The notes under the pieces were generated by a model. That model had not been told where the DNA came from. It made no database searches and saw nothing but the letters and a program-made list of their open reading frames with translations. Positions 1 through 9,981 of a DNA stretch of 64,000 nt are shown piece after piece; position 1 is the stretch's first letter, and each line of letters begins with the position of its first letter. Made by a program: the position numbers and the translations under genes. Origin of the DNA: JAFGRU01 sp016934985 (GTDB lineage: Bacteria > Desulfobacterota > Desulfuromonadia > Desulfuromonadales > JAAYDE01); contig CAXXJQ010000009.1 in assembly GCA_963665045.2 (NCBI GenBank), forward strand, positions 558,001 through 622,000, written 5' to 3'.

Positions 1-1
1 A

Positions 2-304
2 AAACGTTATGCCCAAATGCTGGTCTCCAATTCGCCTGCCAATATTCGCATTGCCGCAAAAAACATCTATTACCGTTATTCTTACAACACCTACTTGACA
101 AACTTGGCTGAGCAAAGCCTTTTGGAAAATTACGACATTGGCTCGGCCGGCAAAATCCATATCGACGCCATGGCCTGGTTATGCAAGGCCTTGGCTCAAT
201 CCGGGGATACTCGCTTTGTAGCAACTTTAAGCACTGTCGCAGAAACAAGTTCTAACCGAAAATTACGTGGCTACGCGGAAAAAAGCCTGAGACGGCTGCA
301 ATAG
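2..304 (+). CDS. 3' end of a HEAT-repeat-like protein (5' part outside window)
   Basis: The reading frame is open from the first base and ends at a TAG at 302-304, so this is the C-terminal part of a longer protein. About 100 residues are visible. They are Ala/Leu-rich and helical in character, with a pattern of paired helices and a short basic end (AEKSLRRLQ) that resembles the last units of HEAT/armadillo-type repeat proteins. No catalytic motif is present. The first internal ATG (17) has no ribosome binding site, supporting truncation by the window edge rather than a small gene. The family assignment is only a resemblance. Confidence 0.5.
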   Translation, partial: KRYAQMLVSNSPANIRIAAKNIYYRYSYNTYLTNLAEQSLLENYDIGSAGKIHIDAMAWLCKALAQSGDTRFVATLSTVAETSSNRKLRGYAEKSLRRLQ

Positions 305-452
305 CGGGGCTGTCAGACCAGGCAGGGAAAATTAAAAAAATGGATTGAATATGTGCGAATTTGAAATAATCAGGGCAATTTTTCATGTAAAAAGCGCCAA
401 AAAAGTTGCTTGAGCACCTGAAACATCTGCGCCTTGCCCCAAAAAATCATAT

Positions 453-494
453 AAAAACAGGGACATATAACTATAAGTTTATGTCCCTGTTTTT
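453..494. terminator. Bidirectional intrinsic terminator
   Basis: A perfect 15-bp inverted repeat (arms 453-467 and 480-494) has A residues on its left flank and T residues on its right, so it can terminate both the upstream plus-strand gene and the convergent minus-strand gene whose stop codon lies inside it. Confidence 0.75.
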
Positions 495-706
495 ATTCGA
501 CCAGCCGCTTTTTTCTTCTGATGGAGAGCCGCAAAAACCCCGGGTGAAGCCCTGTAAATGTATGTTCCGGTAACATTATATCCGTCGCTGTCCAGGGTCA
601 TCATCCCGTAAGAAGTCTCGTAGGAATCTGGAATATTCCCCGCAAGGGCTGTTGCCGCTCCCGTAACAATGATGGCCGCGGTAAAAATAAAACATCTTAA
701 TTTCAC
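479..706 (-). CDS. Small secreted protein with signal peptide
   Basis: A GTG start at 706 gives a 75-residue product beginning VKLRCFIFTAAIIV, a classical signal peptide with the likely cleavage after ALA-G near residue 23. The mature part is about 50 residues and polar, with Tyr/Asp-rich sequence (SYETSYGMMTLDSDG) and a basic tail. No known domain is recognised. The last codons overlap the terminator hairpin. The frame stays open upstream to 859, but that extension would precede the signal peptide with unrelated sequence, so the internal start is preferred. No strong Shine-Dalgarno is visible, which lowers confidence that the gene is real. Confidence 0.4.
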   Translation of the reverse strand: MKLRCFIFTAAIIVTGAATALAGNIPDSYETSYGMMTLDSDGYNVTGTYIYRASPGVFAALHQKKKAAGRIKTGT

Positions 707-767
707 ACCGCACCGGCCCGTTAATTGAATAAGAGAAAAAGATTTTGGAAATTTTTTTGAAACGTTT

Positions 768-1260
768 TCAATTTTCGCCTGAGCGGTCAGGATCGCTGTT
801 CCCCGCCTGGTAGGCAAACTTCTGGCCTTCGGGGAGCCAGTAAAAAGTCCCCTTTTCATGGGAATAGGCCAGACCTCTGGTCGGACCGCTGTCAGGAGAC
901 CAGCCGGTTTTCAGCGCCCACTCGACGGCCTTGCGGATGCTGGCAGGAGTGATTTCGAATTCATGAGCATAAGGGTCGATAAACAAAAGGTAATTTTCCT
1001 TGTTTGGTCCCAACGGTAATGCGGACATCCGATTCGATGCTGTTTCCATTCAAGTGCCAGAGGGAACTCCCGGCTATCGATGTGAAGACGACGTGTATAT
1101 TTTTTTGGCCAGGCCATGACTCAAAATCCCCTCGCTGAGTGAAAAATCGCGCGGTTTCCGAAAAGTAAACGGAAGAATCTGCACTACTGTCGATGAGAAA
1201 CATGCTGGGGAAATACGAGAAGCCTTGGCGGGAAACACCGACAACAGATGTGTCAGACAA
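768..1260 (-). pseudogene. Frameshifted gene of unknown function
   Basis: Two overlapping frames read as one protein broken by a single-base shift near 1025-1035. The upstream frame (to 1260) gives about 75 plausible residues ending near NSIESDVRI; the downstream frame continues with NYLLFIDPYAHEFEITP and ends near 768. Removing one base at the junction joins them into about 160 residues with coherent composition. No family is recognised; the motif EFEITPASIRKAVEWAL suggests a small cytoplasmic fold. Either an assembly error or a decayed gene. The neighbouring peptidase is broken in the same way. Confidence 0.4.
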
Positions 1261-1304
1261 TTGAAGTGAGAATGTTATAATTTTGATCCGGCCATGTCCA
1301 GGAA

Positions 1305-2303
1305 TTAATGGGGCCGGACCCCAGCCAGATCTTCAACCATGCGGCTAAGCCCCGCAACTACACGGGTCATTTTCTCAAACTGAATTTTGTCGGGTGTATC
1401 CCGGGGGGTGTGGTAATACGGATAGCGATACGGGCAGTATCGGTAATCATTATGGCAGGATAATCTTCTTCCAGAAAGACCAATGGTCCGACCAGTCAAT
1501 TCCGGGCAGTCCTCCGGGACCCGCCAGCCCTTGGGAGGGAAATGAAACATGCCTGCGAAAGGAAGTCAGACTTTGGCGCAGCAGCCTGCGGGACCGGAAA
1601 TTGGTAACAAAAGCGATAAAATTTCCGGTGGTGGGATAAAAAAATCGCAACAGCGGAGAGGGGAAGCTTTGACTGCCCTCTTTGTCCAAATAACAACCAA
1701 TGGTTTCCAGGGCGAACATAGCAACGATTTTTTCCCCCTTGACGCGAGCCTGGCGGGCGTAGACAACGCTCCCCCATTCCAGTGGTCTGAAAAAAAGGGG
1801 GCTCTTCGTTGACAAAGGCCACGAAACGAAGAGTTCGGGAAGGTCTCGAGCCCGACATCAGGGCAGGCCATTTCCAGTAACGCCGCAATGCCCGATGCGT
1901 TGTCATTGGCACCCGGACAATCTCTAACCGTATCGTAATGAGCGCCAATGACGATGATCTCCTCGGAAGCGCTTACCCCGCCAATCTCGACTTCAAGGTT
2001 TTTCACCCTCTTGTCCTCGACAAGATACTCCTGGGTTTTGACCTCGAAACCGGATTTCCCGAAAACCCTTTCAATATAATCGGCGGTCTCAACCAATTTC
2101 CGGTATTTCCACACATGCCGCTCACCGATATCCTTGGCCAGAACAAAAATGTGTTCTTCAAGCCCTTTCATGAGCATTTTTTCGCTATCTGAAAGCGGAG
2201 GCAGGTTTCCTTTCCAGGATTTTTCCGGAATATATTTCGCTGAATAGTACATCGCCGCCAGTCCGATACTGACAATTATGATGACAATCAGTGTGGTCAT
2301 CAT
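1305..2303 (-). pseudogene. M28-family metallopeptidase, frameshifted
   Basis: The N-terminal 180 residues start with one membrane-spanning signal anchor (TLIVIIIVSIGLAAMYY) and then show zinc-peptidase motifs of family M28: GAHYDTVRDCPGANDNASG with the metal-binding His and Asp. The remaining motifs are found in other frames of the same strand: VAFVNEEPPFF (catalytic Glu pair), an EWGSVVYARQ segment, and a C-terminal YRYPYYHTPRDTPDKI containing the final zinc His. At least three single-base shifts (about 1840, 1790 and 1465) are needed to join them; one lies at an eight-base T/A run. All active-site residues survive in some frame, so this was a functional aminopeptidase-like enzyme until very recently, or still is if the indels are sequencing errors. 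Diverges from the PEP-CTERM gene at 2615. Confidence 0.75.
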
Positions 2304-2614
2304 AATCAGAAAACTCCAGGTCGATTTTTTAAGGAAGCAAACAAGTTTTCAGGTCCTAGCGGATAATGAATTATTGTCTAAGTATACATTTTCCAACAAA
2401 GATGCGAGATCAGGTCCTGATTTCCCCTTGACCCCCGCCCCCGGGGAATTTGCCGGACAATACGGGGCAACCGACTTTGACGTCCATGGGGACAATTTTT
2501 CCATCTTTGATTTTCCTGACAAATGATACTGCCAGAACATTGTCATTTCTCAGCTGAGCGCTATTATTTATTTATATTTCCTATGTCATATACCAGATTT
2601 TTTAAGGAGGGGCT
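2304..2614. other. Divergent intergenic region
   Basis: Lies between the divergently read M28 peptidase and HAF-repeat gene, so it should hold both promoters. Short open frames are present in both directions but lack ribosome binding sites and family resemblance. No convincing operator or RNA structure was seen. Confidence 0.4.
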
Positions 2615-4048
2615 ATGAAAACCACCTGCGCATCGGCTGTTTTTACCTTTTTACTTCTTGGCGCTGTCCATTGTTTTGCAGGGCCTACTCTATCATCGAT
2701 CTGGGCACTTTGGAGGATAGCGACACCAGCGCCTACGGGGTCATGACCTTGGTCAGGTCGTCGGGAGAAGTGGCGATATAGCCTTTTTATGGGATTCCGA
2801 CGCTGGCATGCAGGCTCTGGGGAGCGGGGAGGCTCGGGGGATAAACAATATGGGCCAGGTTGTCGGCACCAGCGTAGGACAGGCTTTTTTGTGGGATAAC
2901 AGCAACGGCATGCAGCCCCTGGGGACCCTCGGAGGGCATTCCAGCAACGCCTACGCCATCAACAACAACGGTCAAATAGTGGGAACTTCATCTCTATCCG
3001 GCAATCATAATTCCCACGCTTTCATCTGGGACCAGACCGGCGGCATGCAGGACTTAAACGTGCATGGCCCCCCGTCCAGCGGCTGGGATTGGAGTTCAGC
3101 CTACAGTACCAATGATCATGGACATGTTGCAGGGGATTTCGGCGACGATGAAAATCACAAACCTTTCATTTGGGACTCCGTTAACGGCAGGCAGACTCTG
3201 CAAATACAAGCCGGCCTGGAGTATGAAGAAACGCCGGGTGATTGGACTTATGCCTTTGACGTCAATAACTCCGGGCAGGTGGTGGGTCGCACCAATTTCA
3301 CCGATAGTCATGAATGCGGCTTTTTATGGGAAAACACCAGCGGTTACACGGATATCGGGCATCTCGGGGATGAATGGGAAGGCACCAGCACCCCTAATGC
3401 CATCAACGATGACGGCCAGGTCGCAGGCCATTCCTACACCAGTGACGGCAGACATGCGTTCGTATGGAACAGTGCCACAGGAATGATGGATTTGAATCTA
3501 CTCACAAGCGCCCCCCGGTTTTCTCTCGTTTCCGCTGAGGGACATCAATTCTGTCGGCCGGATTGCCGGATATGGAGACATCGATTTGAACGGCGATGGA
3601 AATTTCGATGTGCAACACGCCTTTTTACTCACTCCGGAATGGGATACGCTCTTAACCCGGGGACAGGATTACGTAACGGATTGGGTTACCATCGATGAGA
3701 CACTTGAACTGGAATTCTTCTTCTACATGGGGACAGAACCGGAATCTTTTTATTTCGATATTCTCTTTAATAATGAAGGAGAATGGGAAACCATTGCTTC
3801 GGATATTGCCGGCAACGGAACGTCTCTGGACTGGGAGTTGCTCAGTATGAATGTTCCGGACTGGGGCTTTCGGCATGAGCACCCAGCTCAAGTTCCAATT
3901 TTCTGATTGGGAAAATACCGATCCCGTTTTATTTTTAAAAGATATCTCTTCCGGCACCACACCCGTTCCGGAGCCGTCCACCCTTCTGTTGACAGCTTTG
4001 GGCCTGTGCTTGCTCGTCTTCAGATATAAAAGGATAACAACCCGGTAA
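2615..4048 (+). pseudogene. HAF-repeat PEP-CTERM surface protein, frameshifted
   Basis: The ATG at 2615 follows an AAGGAGG ribosome binding site and encodes a signal peptide (FTFLLLGAVHCFA). The body consists of HAF repeats: successive copies of AINxxGQVVG followed by AFxWD, e.g. INNMGQVVGTS, INNNGQIVGTS, VNNSGQVVGRT and INDDGQVAGHS, about one every 50 residues. The C-terminus carries the exosortase sorting signal VPEPSTLLLTALGLCLLVF followed by RYKR, so the mature protein would be exported and processed at the inner membrane. Reading through needs four single-base corrections near 2682, 2745, 3515 (a run of C) and 3865 (a run of G). All domains are complete once shifted. Presence implies an exosortase elsewhere in the genome. 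Confidence 0.8.
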
Positions 4049-4183
4049 TTGCTCAAAAAAACCGCTGGGCTGTGTCAGACCCACGCATTTGACAAGTTTG
4101 GGATACCAAAGAGTTTCGGGGCTCTTGAAAAGACCTCACCCCGGCTTGAGCTCCGGAAACGGCACTGAGAAAAAAGAAAAAAC

Positions 4184-4931
4184 TCAATGCGAAAGTATCT
4201 GACTGAGGAATAATTTGGTCCTGTCGTATTGGGGATTGTTGAAAAAACTGTTCGGGAGTGTTCTGCTCGACAATCTCTCCACCGTCCATGAATATGATCC
4301 GGTCCGCCACGGTGCGGGCAAAGCCCATCTCATGGGTGACACAAACCATGGTCATGTTCTCATTTGCCAGCTCAATCATGACGTCCAGAACTTCTTTAAT
4401 CATTTCCGGATCAAGGGCCGAGGTCGGTTCATCAAAAAGCAGCACCGTGGGATTCATGCACAGGGCGCGGGCAATGGCGACCCGCTGCTGCTGCCCGCCG
4501 GAAAGCTGACCGGGATACTTGGGGGCCTGATCGGCGATCTGCACCCTTTCCAGGTACTGCATGGCCAGGTCTTCCGCCTCCGAGCGCGGCATGTGGCGCA
4601 CCCAACGCGGGGCGAGAGTGAGGTTATCCAGCACCGTCATGTGAGGGAACAGGTTAAAATTCTGAAACACCATGCCCACTTCGCTGCGTATCTTTTCAAT
4701 CCCCTTAACTTTGCCGGTCAGTTCTGTCCCGTCAACGACGATGCGTCCTTTCTGATGAGTTTCAAGATGGTTGATGCAGCGTATAAGGGTGGATTTGCCG
4801 GAACCGGAGGGACCGCAAACGACAATGCGTTCACCTCGATACACCTGAAGGTTGATATCTTTCAAGACATGAAAGGTATCATACCATTTGTTCACCCCTT
4901 CGATATGGATAATCACTTCACGGCTTTCCAT
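4184..4931 (-). CDS. aapP: Polar amino-acid ABC transporter ATP-binding protein (AapP/GlnQ type)
   Basis: ATPase of a glutamate/general L-amino-acid importer, acting at the inner membrane with the two permeases upstream. Starting at the ATG at 4931 (preceded by an AGAGGA site), the protein has Walker A GPSGSGKST at residues 40-47, the Q-loop VFQNFNLFPHMTVL, signature LSGGQQQRVAIARAL, Walker B LLFDEPTSALD and the switch His (CVTHEMGFA). In the literal frame the C-terminus is aberrant and runs on to 4053. Removing one base from the six-T run around 4240 gives the family-typical end FNNPQYDRTKLFLSQILSH and a stop at 4184, so the given end assumes that correction. It is the last gene of the aapJ-Q-M-P operon. 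Confidence 0.85.
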
Positions 4932-4947
4932 GCCATCCTCTCTTTTT

Positions 4948-6063
4948 CTATCGCGTCTGTTGCGCACCGCGCTTTTCCAAAGACCGGCCGTAACGGCTCA
5001 TGCTGAAGCAGATGCACCAGTAGACAAGAGCACAGAACACATAAGCCTCGGCATTGTGCCCGAGCCATTCCTGATCCTGGGCCGCGGCCTTGGCCATACC
5101 CAGCAAATCGAGCAGCCCGACGATGATGACCAGCGAGGTATCCTTGAACAGGGCGATACAGCGCCCGACAAGGGAAGGCAAAACATGGCGCAGGGCCTGG
5201 GGCAGGACAATCAGTAAGGTCATTTTCCAATAGTTCAGCCCCAGCGCCTTGGCCGCATCGAGTTGCCCGCGAGGGATGGCCTGCAAGCCGCCCCCGCACC
5301 ACTTCCGCCATATAGGCGGAGGAAAACAGGATGATGCCGATCTGCACGCGCAGCAGATTGTTGATCTGCATATCCGCTGGAAGAAACAGCGGAATCATCA
5401 CCGAGGCCATGAACAGGATAGTAACCAGGGGCACCCCCCGGATGGGCTCGATGATGCCGACGCACAAAGGTTTGATAATCCCGGTGCTGCTCTGACGCCC
5501 CAAGGCCAGAAGAATACCCAGGGGGACAGACACCAGGATGCCCGACCACGGCGAGGCCGAGGCTGAGCATGAGGCCGCCCCATTTTGACTGGTCAACCAC
5601 GGGAAGACCCACACTGCCGCCACCGATAAGCCAGAAGCTCAGCACGGGAAGAAAAAGCCAGGCCGGGAGAAGATGGCGGGTTTTGAAACGGCCGGATACC
5701 GTGGCAAGAGTGAGCAGGACGAAAATCACCCCCACCAGGGATGGCCGCCACAGTTGCTCCTGCGGATAGGTACCGATGAGCAGGACCCTCAGCTTATGCC
5801 AGATAAAAGCCCAGCACGCTCCCTGTGACTGGCCGCACATCTCCGGACCACCCACCCAGCAGGCGTCCAGAATCATCCAGTTGCTGATCAGCGGCACAAC
5901 CTTATAAAGCAACCACAGGCACAGCAGAGTCAGAACGGAATTGAACCAGCCGTTAAAGAGGTTGGTCCGCAGCCAGCCGATTGCCCCCACCGCACCGACC
6001 GGCGGCGGCAGGTCTGGCCGGGGAGTGAAGCTTTTTATTTGCGGGGGCCGCCGGCAGCATCAT
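4948..6063 (-). pseudogene. aapM: Polar amino-acid ABC transporter permease (AapM type), frameshifted
   Basis: Second permease subunit of the amino-acid importer. The gene begins with an ATG at 6063 that overlaps the aapQ stop (TGATG). Transmembrane segments and the permease signature are spread over several frames: GAIGWLRTNLFNGW and the first helices in 5600-5990, SGILVSVPLGILLALG plus IRGVPLVTILFMASV in 5290-5560, and the EAA-like loop AIPRGQLDAAKALGL followed by RHVLPSLVGRCIALFKDTSL in 4948-5286. Junctions near 6000, 5560 and 5290 each need a one-base correction. The EAA loop that contacts the ATPase is intact. The flanking subunits are complete, so the operon was probably functional and these shifts may be read errors. 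Confidence 0.8.
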
Positions 6064-7217
6064 CAACGCTCCACCACCTGCACTCTGGCATTGAACCAGT
6101 TCATGAACAGGGAAATAATAAGGTTGATGCTGAGGTAAACAGCCATCCACAGACCAATAATTTCTACGGCCTGATCGTTCTGCCCTATAATAGTGCCCCC
6201 CACGGAAACCATATCGGGATAACCGATGGCCACTGCCAGGGAGCTGTTTTTTACAAGCGATGCATAATCATTGGTTGTCGCCGGAATGGATACCCGCAGG
6301 GCCTGGGGGAGAACGATCTTGCGCATGGTCAGCCACGGCTTGAGCCCCAATGCTTTGGACGCGTCACGCTGTCCCGCGCTGACAGACTGAATGCCGCTGC
6401 GCACATTTTCCGCAATAAATGCTGCGGTGTAGAGCACCAGTCCGGAAAGGAGAGCCGTGAACTCCGGCTTCAGAACCATGCCGCCTCTAAAGTTGAAGCC
6501 TTGAAGCACGGCAAAATCAAAGTCCAGAGGCCGGGGGGCGATAAACCATGTTATTGCGGACAAACCTAAAACAAGGGCCAGGCTGATCCAGCCGGCAGGA
6601 AAGCTTCTGCCTGTCCGGTCCTGCATCTTTCTGGCCTGATGGACAAGGAATATGGAAATTGCCAGGGCGAGGAAAAAGGCCACTGCCACATACCAGAACG
6701 AGTGGTGAAATTGCGGCCGCGGCAGGAACAGGCCGCGATTGTTCAGGAAAACACCTTCAAAAGGGGACAGGCTCAACCGCGGGTGGGGCAGGGAAGCCAG
6801 CACGACGGAATAGCATAAAAAAAGGGTCAGCAGAAGCGGGACGTTGCGAAGCACTTCCACATAAACCGTGGCCAGCCGTGACACCAACCAGTTGGTCGAA
6901 ACCCGGGCACAGCCGATAATTACCCCCAGCAGGGTGGACAGAACAATGGCCAAAGCCGAAACATAAAGGGTGTTGACCACTCCGATGAGAAAGGCGTAGC
7001 CGTAACTGTCCGAGGGGCTGTAAGGCAACAGCGTATCATTGATGGGCAGTCCGCCTTCCACAGCCATGAACCCGTAACCGGAAGCAATGTTGCGGGCTTC
7101 CAGGTTGGCCTGGGTGTTGTGAAACAGGGCGAGGGCGAAATAGATTACCGCCCCTGCCACCAGGGTCTGGCCAAGGATTATGGGGAGCCGACCCTTGAGG
7201 TCGGATAGTGCGGACAT
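6063..7217 (-). CDS. aapQ: Polar amino-acid ABC transporter permease (AapQ type)
   Basis: Complete 384-residue inner-membrane permease. It has an N-terminal membrane segment, a periplasmic stretch, the long extra loop typical of AapQ compared with short HisQ/GlnP permeases (positions about 175-245), and the permease core with the EAA-like motif SAGQRDASKALGLKP and RVSIPATTNDYASLVKNSSL. It pairs with AapM to form the channel through which substrate delivered by the periplasmic binding protein is moved. It is separated from aapJ by an intrinsic terminator that should make it less expressed than the binding protein, and overlaps aapM by the TGATG junction. Confidence 0.9.
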   Translation of the reverse strand: MSALSDLKGRLPIILGQTLVAGAVIYFALALFHNTQANLEARNIASGYGFMAVEGGLPINDTLLPYSPSDSYGYAFLIGVVNTLYVSALAIVLSTLLGVIIGCARVSTNWLVSRLATVYVEVLRNVPLLLTLFLCYSVVLASLPHPRLSLSPFEGVFLNNRGLFLPRPQFHHSFWYVAVAFFLALAISIFLVHQARKMQDRTGRSFPAGWISLALVLGLSAITWFIAPRPLDFDFAVLQGFNFRGGMVLKPEFTALLSGLVLYTAAFIAENVRSGIQSVSAGQRDASKALGLKPWLTMRKIVLPQALRVSIPATTNDYASLVKNSSLAVAIGYPDMVSVGGTIIGQNDQAVEIIGLWMAVYLSINLIISLFMNWFNARVQVVER

Positions 7218-7240
7218 GGGTAACGCCTGTCGCCTGAGAC

Positions 7241-7277
7241 AAAAAAAAGGCCGGACAGCGGGTAGTGCGGTCCGGCC
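7241..7277 (-). terminator. Partial terminator between aapJ and aapQ
   Basis: On the minus strand GGCCGGAC/GTCCGGCC form an 8-bp stem (arms 7249-7256 and 7270-7277) followed by eight T. It lies inside the operon, after the binding-protein gene. This arrangement commonly sets a high binding-protein to permease ratio. Confidence 0.75.
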
Positions 7278-7315
7278 TGCACTTTACAGTTTTTTCTCGA
7301 AAGCTGTCCTGCTGA

Positions 7316-8335
7316 TCAGCGGATCGGCATGGCGTACATAAGGCCGCCGTTGGTCCACAAATTGTTGTTCCCTCGAGGAATATTCAGGGTCGTATTACTG
7401 CCGAAGTGGCGTTCATAAATTTCGCCATAGTTGCCCACGGCCTGAATAGCACGTACCAGCCAGTCGTTATCCAGATTGATGAAAGAGCCGATATCGCCGG
7501 TAGCACCAAGCATGCGCTTGACGACCGGGTCTTCGGACTTGGCTTTCATTTCCAGAACATTGGCCTGGGTGATGCCCTTCTCTTCAGCTTCAATGAGACC
7601 GTAGATGACCCATGTCACGAGGTCTTTCCACTGGTTGTCGCCGTGGCGGACCAGCGGCCCCATTGGTTCCTTGGAAAACATTTCCGGGAGAATGATGTGT
7701 TTGGACGGGTCCGGTGTCGTGGTACGCATGGCCGCCAACTGGCTCATATCCGTCGTAAAGGCATCCACACGTCCGGCCAGATAAGCATTGAAAGCCTCTT
7801 TTTTGCTCTCAAAAACCACCGTTTCCAATTTGATCTTGTTGGCACGGGCGAAATCAGCCACATTCAGTTCACTGGTAGTGCCGGAAGTGACGCTCACAGA
7901 TGCGCCGTTCAGGTCTTTGGCAGACTTCACGCCCAGGTCCTTCTTAACCATGAAGCCCTGGCCATCGTAAAAAACAACCACAGTGAAATCGACGCCCTGT
8001 TTGGCATCCCGCTTCATGGTCCAGGTAGTGGTTCGGGAGGTGATGTCCACCTGACCGGAGGATACAGCGACGATTTTCTGCTTGGAAGCCAGCGGCACAT
8101 ACTTTATGGCATCGGCATTTTTAAGCACTGCGGCAGCCACGGCATGCCCCATATCGACATCGAAGCCAACCCACTTGCCTTTGGAATCGGGAGCCGAAAA
8201 TCCGGCGACGCCTTCACTGACCCCCAGGGTGAGTACACCTTTTTTCTGAACTTCTGCCAAAACTCCGGCCGCGGCAGGTATTGCCAACGCCATGACCAGC
8301 GACAGCGACAGCAGCAACTTAAAAAAACGATTCAT
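7316..8335 (-). CDS. aapJ: Periplasmic amino-acid-binding protein (AapJ type)
   Basis: Complete 339-residue solute-binding protein of the polar amino-acid importer. The signal peptide is FFKLLLSLSLVMALAIPAAAG, with cleavage likely after AAA near residue 23. The mature domain follows family 3 binding proteins: GVLTLGVSEGVAGFS, WVGFDVDMGHAVAAAV, TSRTTTWTMKRD (ligand contact region) and the inter-lobe segment VTSGTTSELNVADF. A strong AGGAGG site precedes the ATG. First gene of the operon. The preferred substrate (glutamate, aspartate or broad L-amino acids) cannot be told from sequence alone. Confidence 0.9.
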   Translation of the reverse strand: MNRFFKLLLSLSLVMALAIPAAAGVLAEVQKKGVLTLGVSEGVAGFSAPDSKGKWVGFDVDMGHAVAAAVLKNADAIKYVPLASKQKIVAVSSGQVDITSRTTTWTMKRDAKQGVDFTVVVFYDGQGFMVKKDLGVKSAKDLNGASVSVTSGTTSELNVADFARANKIKLETVVFESKKEAFNAYLAGRVDAFTTDMSQLAAMRTTTPDPSKHIILPEMFSKEPMGPLVRHGDNQWKDLVTWVIYGLIEAEEKGITQANVLEMKAKSEDPVVKRMLGATGDIGSFINLDNDWLVRAIQAVGNYGEIYERHFGSNTTLNIPRGNNNLWTNGGLMYAMPIR

Positions 8336-8624
8336 AAGAAACTCCTCCTTTTAAAAATTGATTATTGGTGCCATCCGCCCTCCCTTTTGTCAAGAAGAAA
8401 AGCAAGGCACCTTATAATCCATTTATATAAAAATTTCAGGCGCAACACAGCATTCCTGGTATGACGGCGGGTTTTCGCATAAAACTTAAAACACTGTGGG
8501 AATAAAATACCTGGAGACCTTTGGGACCCAAAAAGAAGTTTCGGCAGTGGTATATCCAGCGCGTGCAAATCTAACGATGTTTATGCAAACTGTTGCCGGG
8601 CTTTCCGGGCTGGCTACCCCAAAT
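8336..8624. other. Upstream region of aapJ
   Basis: AT-rich region between aapJ and the DMT permease, both on the minus strand. It should contain the aapJ promoter; a TTGACA is present on the minus strand near 8388 but no well-spaced -10 was found. No gene seen. Confidence 0.35.
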
Positions 8625-9530
8625 TCAGCGATTGATGCGAAGTAAACCAACGCCCAAGAGAGTACATACCGTGGCGAACACCTTCATCAGGTCAAGCCGT
8701 TCCTTGAGCACAAAGACTCCCAGCAGAAGTGCGAATATGATACTGGTCTCACGCAGAGCCGTCACCAATGGTATCGGCGCCATGGTGAATGCCCAGGTCA
8801 CCATGGCATAAGCAAAAAAAGAGGCGCCCCCTCCGCGAAGTGCGAGCTGCCAATTCCGGCGAACCACTTTCGTCACCGTGCCGGGTTGAAAAACTCTCAT
8901 GATGGATGCAAAGAGAACGGCATTCACTGTTGAAAGACAACCGTAGAAGCCCAGTGCGGTACCTGCCTCACGTGCCCCCCAGCCGTCTACCAGCGAATAG
9001 GACGCGATGAAAACACCCGTGGTTACCGCCAATAATGCGGCACGGCCATTACGCAGTCCATCGCTGCGACTCACCAGGGTCAGACTCATAATCCCGGTAC
9101 CGATAATGGCTACGGCCGCCAACTCAATCCAGGAGAGATGTACTCACAGCAAGGTTACCGAGATGCCAGCCACAATGAGAGGCGATGAACCACGTGCCAA
9201 AGGGTATACCTGACTGAGATCACCGATGCGGTAAGAGGACAACAAAAACAATTGATAACCCGTATGCAGTACCGCCCCTCCTAATATATAGGGCAGCGAC
9301 TCAATACCGGGCAGTGGCGAAATCAGCAGAGCGGCCAAGGCAAAAGGGGTGTGCCCCAATACCACAGCGCACATGCTGAGGTTTTTATCATCAGTCCTCT
9401 TTACAATAAAATTCCAGGAAGCATGCAATAGAGCCGCAAGCAGTACAACGGCCATAACCACGACAGACATAAAAAGACTCAACCTTTTTGATTTGAGAAA
9501 GGCGCTGAAGAACGTCCGGGAACATTCCAA
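8625..9530 (-). pseudogene. EamA/DMT-family permease with in-frame stop
   Basis: Two halves of one ten-helix drug/metabolite transporter lie in the same frame, separated by a TGA at 9144-9146. The first half (to 9530) begins with a short basic N-terminus and carries LLAALLHASWNFIVKR and the conserved GDLSQVYPLARGSSPLIVA; the second resumes with LAAVAIIGTGIMSL and ends with IIFALLLGVFVLKERLDL. This arrangement matches the EamA duplication. Around the stop the expected family sequence (LLGExLS) seems scrambled by a small indel pair. Substrate unknown. Could be a genuine nonsense mutation or a local sequencing error. Confidence 0.75.
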
Positions 9531-9539
9531 AGTGTCATA

Positions 9540-9981
9540 GAATTATTTCCCCGTCATTATTCATACAGAATGTCTGTTGTCGAGAATAATTTCGTCAAAC
9601 AAATTTAAAATGGTCATGGCCAGCTCCTGCGCTCTATGAATTGGCTGTTATCAGCTAGTTCCCTTCGTTAATTAACTTACTCCTTTCAGAAGGAGACCCG
9701 ACGCCAAAAAATCCGCCTTTTTTTCCAAAAAAGCCAGTTATATGACTCACGCAAAACACCATGGGAATAATTTTTATTAAAAAATTATTTTTTTCCGCAA
9801 GCATTTGCATGCGCTAACCTGAACAGGGGCAGGGGCGCTTCCCTTGTGATTCCATTGGCTTGCAAGTTGCAAATCCCTCCGCATCCGAAAAGGCCGGGCA
9901 CCTTTTGGGGAATTGCAACCATCTGATTTTATAGACTCTTTAAACAGCTAATGGGACCTGCCAGTCCAAGGAGAAAAAGCC
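9540..9981. other. Intergenic region without a gene
   Basis: About 440 bases between the permease and the Sel1 lipoprotein. Contains a small perfect hairpin CTCCTT-tcag-AAGGAG at 9680-9695 and an A/T-rich block around 9760-9790. No open frame with a ribosome binding site and no recognised riboswitch. Confidence 0.35.

Noticed and set aside
8362..8568. 68-codon frame upstream of aapJ
   Set aside because: Lies in the promoter region and shows no family features.
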